8,563 bases of DNA from Chloroflexota bacterium (GTDB taxonomy: Bacteria; Chloroflexota; UBA11872; VXOZ01), in contig VXOZ01000220.1 in assembly GCA_009839775.1 (NCBI GenBank), forward strand, positions 1 to 8,563. Direction: 5' to 3'. Within the stretch, counting starts at the first letter, position 1, and every line of letters starts with the position of its first letter. Shown in pieces: positions 6,405 through 8,563 of this stretch. The position numbers and the translations under genes were made by a program. The notes below the pieces were generated by a model. The model did not search any database. It saw only the letters and a list, made by a program, of their open reading frames with translations, and was not told where the DNA came from.

Positions 6405-6433
6405 ATTCTACGCCGCGTGATTCTCGGCCACAA
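6405..6433 (-). promoter_or_regulatory. Candidate promoter for the DNA methyltransferase
   Basis: On the minus strand TTGTGG (6433-6428) and TAGAAT (6410-6405) are spaced by exactly 17 nt. The -10 matches the sigma-70 consensus at five of six positions, the -35 at three of six. Transcription would begin roughly 90 nt before the start codon, placing the 6342-6385 inverted repeat in the leader. Confidence 0.3.
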
Positions 6434-6530
6434 CCTAAGCAGTACTGCGCAAGAATGGGCTATTTTGTAACGCCGAGCAAGAGATAGCGATCAAGATCTG
6501 CTTCTATCCTACGAATTGCTCCTGCACCCG

Positions 6531-6571
6531 ACAGCCGTACGCACTTCGACAAGCTCAGTGCGTACGGCTGT
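6531..6571. repeat. 41 bp hairpin with conserved loop, copy 2
   Basis: Arms ACAGCCGTACGCACT (6531-6545) and AGTGCGTACGGCTGT (6557-6571) pair perfectly over 15 bp around the loop TCGACAAGCTC. The loop is identical to that of 4348-4388, while the stem is unrelated apart from the closing CT/AG. It begins 22 bp past the stop of the metallohydrolase gene and could block RNA decay or transcription from it, although there is no T-run. Confidence 0.85.
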
Positions 6572-6593
6572 TGGCGCAGCGCGACAAATCCCT

Positions 6594-7793
6594 TCAAGAA
6601 GCCACAGGAAACCACACCGGACTCGACCACGCCGTGCGGCCGTCCTCCTGCACCGCGCGCACGTAGTAGTAGACCCAATTTTCGCCGTTGCCGTCGCTGA
6701 CGCTGGGAGAGATCTTTTGCAGCCTTTCGAGCGAATCCGTGTCCTCCAAGACACCCTCGTGATAGTAGTCGTCGGCGTAGAAGCGCTTTACGTCCACGCC
6801 GTTGCGCACGAGCGTAACCGTCTTGATGCGCTCGTTGCCGGAGACGCTGTAGGCAACAGTGCGAGGGCTATCGTCGATGGCGGGACCCTCCACGCCCATG
6901 GGCAAGCCGTTGGTCTCCGTCCAGAGCCCAATCTTACGGCCGGAGGCCGCAATGCAGCGCCGGGCGCGCAACGCCTCGAAGATGCCGTCGCGTGTTAGTT
7001 CTGTGACGTAAAGTCCGCCGAGACCCGTCCCCAGGGCGTTCATGCGGAAGCGACTCAGTCGCGCGAGGCGTTGGGAATTCGTTACGTTTGGCTGCTGCGT
7101 GTCGAAGTAATGCCCACCAGCATGTCCAGTGTGGTTGTCACCGCCGCCGATGACGCCGACATGATTGGCCTGCGCCAGACCGTCCTGGAGAAAACTGCCG
7201 GTGGCGCTCGGCGACCAGTTGGGATCGCACTCGTGCGGGTTGCCTTGGTACTCATAGTTGCCCCAAAGCGACGTCATCTCCACCACCGGCTCCCATTCCG
7301 CGCTGTGCTGCGACCAGTCGTAGGGCGTAGCGTCGCGAGCAAGGTGGTGGGGAATGCTGAGAGCAGCATAGGGCAGGTCGGCAAGTTGCTGCCAGAGCTG
7401 GGAGAGGTCTGTCACCGCCGCGCCGCTCTGCAAGATGGGCGGTTCGTCATGATTGAAGATGGTGTTGCGATGTCCCCACTGCCGGTCTTTGGGCGCGTTC
7501 CATTCATACGCCGGGACGCTCACGAAACGATCCGGCTCGTGGTACTGGCGGTTGGCCTCGAGAATCTCCGCCCACTCGTCCTCTACCAGCATTCTGCCGT
7601 TGCCCGACCACGTGTGATCGGTCACCGCGCCAAAGTCCATGCCCGCCACGTCGCGGGCGTAGCGGTAGCAGTCGGCGGGAGAGCCGTCGAAGCCGTCGGG
7701 AAGCGTCTCTTCTCCCCAGTAGCATGAGGAGAAGTACGAATGAATGTGCAGGTCGCCCCATACCAGGCGATAGTTTTCCGGTTGCTTCACCAT
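6594..7793 (-). CDS. DUF3604 / PHP-like metallohydrolase
   Basis: Read from the ATG at 7793 this is a 399-residue protein. GDLHIHS (13-19) gives the first metal-binding pair His16 and His18. Then come AVTDH (56-60), Glu98 in PAYEW, GHRN (107-110), PHH (148-150), Glu172 and GGGDNHTG (216-223), a set of acids and histidines typical of the PHP metal site. ALRARRCIAASG (274-285) and the C-terminal YYVRAVQEDGRTAWSSPVW beta domain point to the DUF3604 group. These are predicted metal-dependent hydrolases, possibly phosphoesterases, with poorly known substrates. No signal peptide is visible, so it should be cytoplasmic. The frame extends to a GTG at 7829, but the ATG has GGGAG 10 nt upstream and a likely -10 box sits just above the GTG. 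It is divergent from the PhyH gene, and the two may share a control region. Confidence 0.9.
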   Translation of the reverse strand: MVKQPENYRLVWGDLHIHSYFSSCYWGEETLPDGFDGSPADCYRYARDVAGMDFGAVTDHTWSGNGRMLVEDEWAEILEANRQYHEPDRFVSVPAYEWNAPKDRQWGHRNTIFNHDEPPILQSGAAVTDLSQLWQQLADLPYAALSIPHHLARDATPYDWSQHSAEWEPVVEMTSLWGNYEYQGNPHECDPNWSPSATGSFLQDGLAQANHVGVIGGGDNHTGHAGGHYFDTQQPNVTNSQRLARLSRFRMNALGTGLGGLYVTELTRDGIFEALRARRCIAASGRKIGLWTETNGLPMGVEGPAIDDSPRTVAYSVSGNERIKTVTLVRNGVDVKRFYADDYYHEGVLEDTDSLERLQKISPSVSDGNGENWVYYYVRAVQEDGRTAWSSPVWFPVAS

Positions 7794-7803
7794 AGAACGC
7801 TCA

Positions 7804-7808
7804 CTCCC
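7804..7808 (-). promoter_or_regulatory. Ribosome binding site deciding the metallohydrolase start
   Basis: GGGAG on the minus strand lies 10 nt before the ATG at 7793. The GTG at 7829 has no comparable site, so the shorter protein is preferred. Confidence 0.5.
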
Positions 7809-7832
7809 ACGCTGCTCCAAGATTCCCACACC

Positions 7833-7838
7833 ATTGTA
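7833..7838 (-). promoter_or_regulatory. Candidate -10 box for the metallohydrolase
   Basis: TACAAT on the minus strand matches the sigma-70 -10 consensus at five of six positions. It would start a transcript about 30 nt before the ATG at 7793 and inside the longer GTG-started frame. The -35 region at 17 nt spacing (CTGCAT) is weak, so this is a tentative call. Confidence 0.25.
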
Positions 7839-7927
7839 CGTCTTCTCTCTGTCGTATGCAGTGGGCTAGCGGAAAAAGCAACCCCCAGGCGCAGGCATAG
7901 TCTTATTGCAGGTGACGGAGTAATATA

Positions 7928-7944
7928 CAAGCTGTGACAGCTTG
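7928..7944. promoter_or_regulatory. 17 bp palindrome, candidate operator in a divergent promoter region
   Basis: CAAGCTGT and ACAGCTTG form perfect 8 bp arms around a single central G. It lies between the divergent metallohydrolase and PhyH genes, 122 bp from the PhyH start and 135 bp from the metallohydrolase ATG, next to an AT-rich TAATATA. The size and odd-length symmetry suit a dimeric repressor such as the GntR or LacI type. No regulator gene is in the window to pair with it. Confidence 0.45.
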
Positions 7945-8065
7945 AACTCACGGCAGGGATTGCATGGCATAAGACTCGCCACGGTGACTCCTTCTTGATA
8001 TGCACGTATCCGCAAAGCGCAACCGCGTAGCGCAAGACTCTACCGCAGACGAAAGGAACGGCAGG

Positions 8066-8563
8066 ATGTTCGATCAAGCGTTTAAAGATACGTTTGAGCA
8101 GCAAGGCTATGTCATTGCGCGCGGCTTGTTTCCGCCGGACGAGGTAGCGGCGCTCACGAATCACTACATGCACTTGCGGCAGAGCGGCAGCTATAAGGGT
8201 GATTCAGCCGGCGTAGAAGCGCCGAACGGCGACCCGGCGGCAGACCCTCTCAAACAGTTCCCCCGCATGATTCACATGCACCGTTGGGATGATCTCAGCC
8301 TGCGATGGATGCTGGACCCGCGCTTTCGGGAGGGCCTGGCGACGCTCTTGGGAGACGACCCGTTTGCGGTGCAGTCCATGATCTACTTCAAGCCGCCGGG
8401 TGCGCGCGGCCAAGCCCTGCATCAGGACCAGTTCTACCTGCAAGTGCAGCCTGGCACCTGCATGGCGGCCTGGCTTGCCCTCGACGACTGCGATGAGGCG
8501 AATGGCTGCCTGCAGGTGGTGCCCGGCAGCCACACCCTGCCCGAACTCTGCACCGAAGAGGCC
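8066..8563 (+). CDS. Phytanoyl-CoA dioxygenase (PhyH) family protein, 3' end beyond the window
   Basis: The frame is open from the ATG at 8066 to the window edge, giving 166 residues of a family usually about 250-300 long. The N-terminus (FEQQGYVIARGLFPPDEVAAL, in part) is the typical PhyH opening. The iron-binding HxD appears as His119-Gln-Asp121 in ALHQDQFY. WLALDDCDEANGCLQVVPGSH follows, the hallmark stretch before the distal histidine, which lies beyond the edge. The protein should be an Fe(II)/2-oxoglutarate-dependent oxygenase that hydroxylates a small molecule; many bacterial members act on secondary metabolites, ectoine or lipids, not on phytanoyl-CoA. The start is supported by AAAGGA 8 nt upstream. 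It is divergent from the metallohydrolase across a gap with a palindrome. Confidence 0.9.
   Translation, partial: MFDQAFKDTFEQQGYVIARGLFPPDEVAALTNHYMHLRQSGSYKGDSAGVEAPNGDPAADPLKQFPRMIHMHRWDDLSLRWMLDPRFREGLATLLGDDPFAVQSMIYFKPPGARGQALHQDQFYLQVQPGTCMAAWLALDDCDEANGCLQVVPGSHTLPELCTEEA

Noticed and set aside
7791..7829. GTG at 7829 as the metallohydrolase start
   Set aside because: No Shine-Dalgarno before it, a candidate -10 box just upstream of it, and a better-spaced GGGAG before the ATG at 7793.
7921..7926. TAATAT as a -10 box for the PhyH gene
   Set aside because: No -35-like hexamer lies at 16-18 nt, and the start codon is 140 nt away.
1..8563. CRISPR array, tRNA or rRNA gene, transposase, phage module, or restriction partner for the methyltransferase
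   Set aside because: No regularly spaced repeats, no cloverleaf-like or rRNA sequence, and no open frame with matching motifs were found.

Overview
The window is an 8.6 kb, GC-rich, gene-dense piece of a bacterial chromosome. It holds seven complete protein-coding genes and one gene cut by the right edge. I see no rRNA, tRNA, CRISPR array, transposase, phage gene or transporter. The gene mix (three Gfo/Idh/MocA oxidoreductases, an SDR, an RraA-like aldolase, a DUF3604/PHP metallohydrolase, a PhyH dioxygenase) and the many intergenic hairpin repeats recall uncultivated, often marine or sponge-associated lineages such as Chloroflexota or Poribacteria. That placement rests on gene content and memory, not on any marker gene.

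Layout. Positions 1-300 are non-coding and carry two related hairpin repeats. A rightward block follows: SDR dehydrogenase (301-1113), Gfo/Idh/MocA oxidoreductase 1 (1135-2217, 21 bp behind it), a 229 bp gap with two hairpins, Gfo/Idh/MocA oxidoreductase 2 (2447-3436), and an RraA/HMG-CHA-aldolase-like protein (3603-4274). A convergent gap (4275-4504) holds three hairpins. A leftward block comes next: an orphan beta-class DNA methyltransferase (6306-5572) followed 35 bp later by Gfo/Idh/MocA oxidoreductase 3 (5536-4505), with a DUF3604/PHP metallohydrolase (7793-6594) upstream. Finally a PhyH-type dioxygenase (8066 to the edge) is divergent from the metallohydrolase across a 272 bp gap that contains a 17 bp palindrome.

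How the genes may work together. The rightward block looks like a small catabolic set: NAD(P)-dependent oxidation of a sugar, polyol or sugar acid by the SDR and Gfo/Idh/MocA enzymes, then retro-aldol cleavage or decarboxylation of an oxo-acid by the RraA-like protein. The substrate cannot be read from the sequence. The leftward and divergent genes need not belong to the same pathway.

Most notable: (i) two 41 bp hairpins with the same 15-11-15 architecture and identical 11 nt loop but unrelated, self-complementary stems; (ii) GTAG-headed hairpins of the REP type, one pair of which is a 28 bp exact inverted repeat flanking the oxidoreductase 2/aldolase genes; (iii) oxidoreductase 3, in which the catalytic Lys, Asp and His positions of the family are all replaced; (iv) an orphan DNA methyltransferase with a DPQY motif IV; (v) a palindromic operator candidate. 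I do not see a clear multi-gene defence system or other obviously new system.
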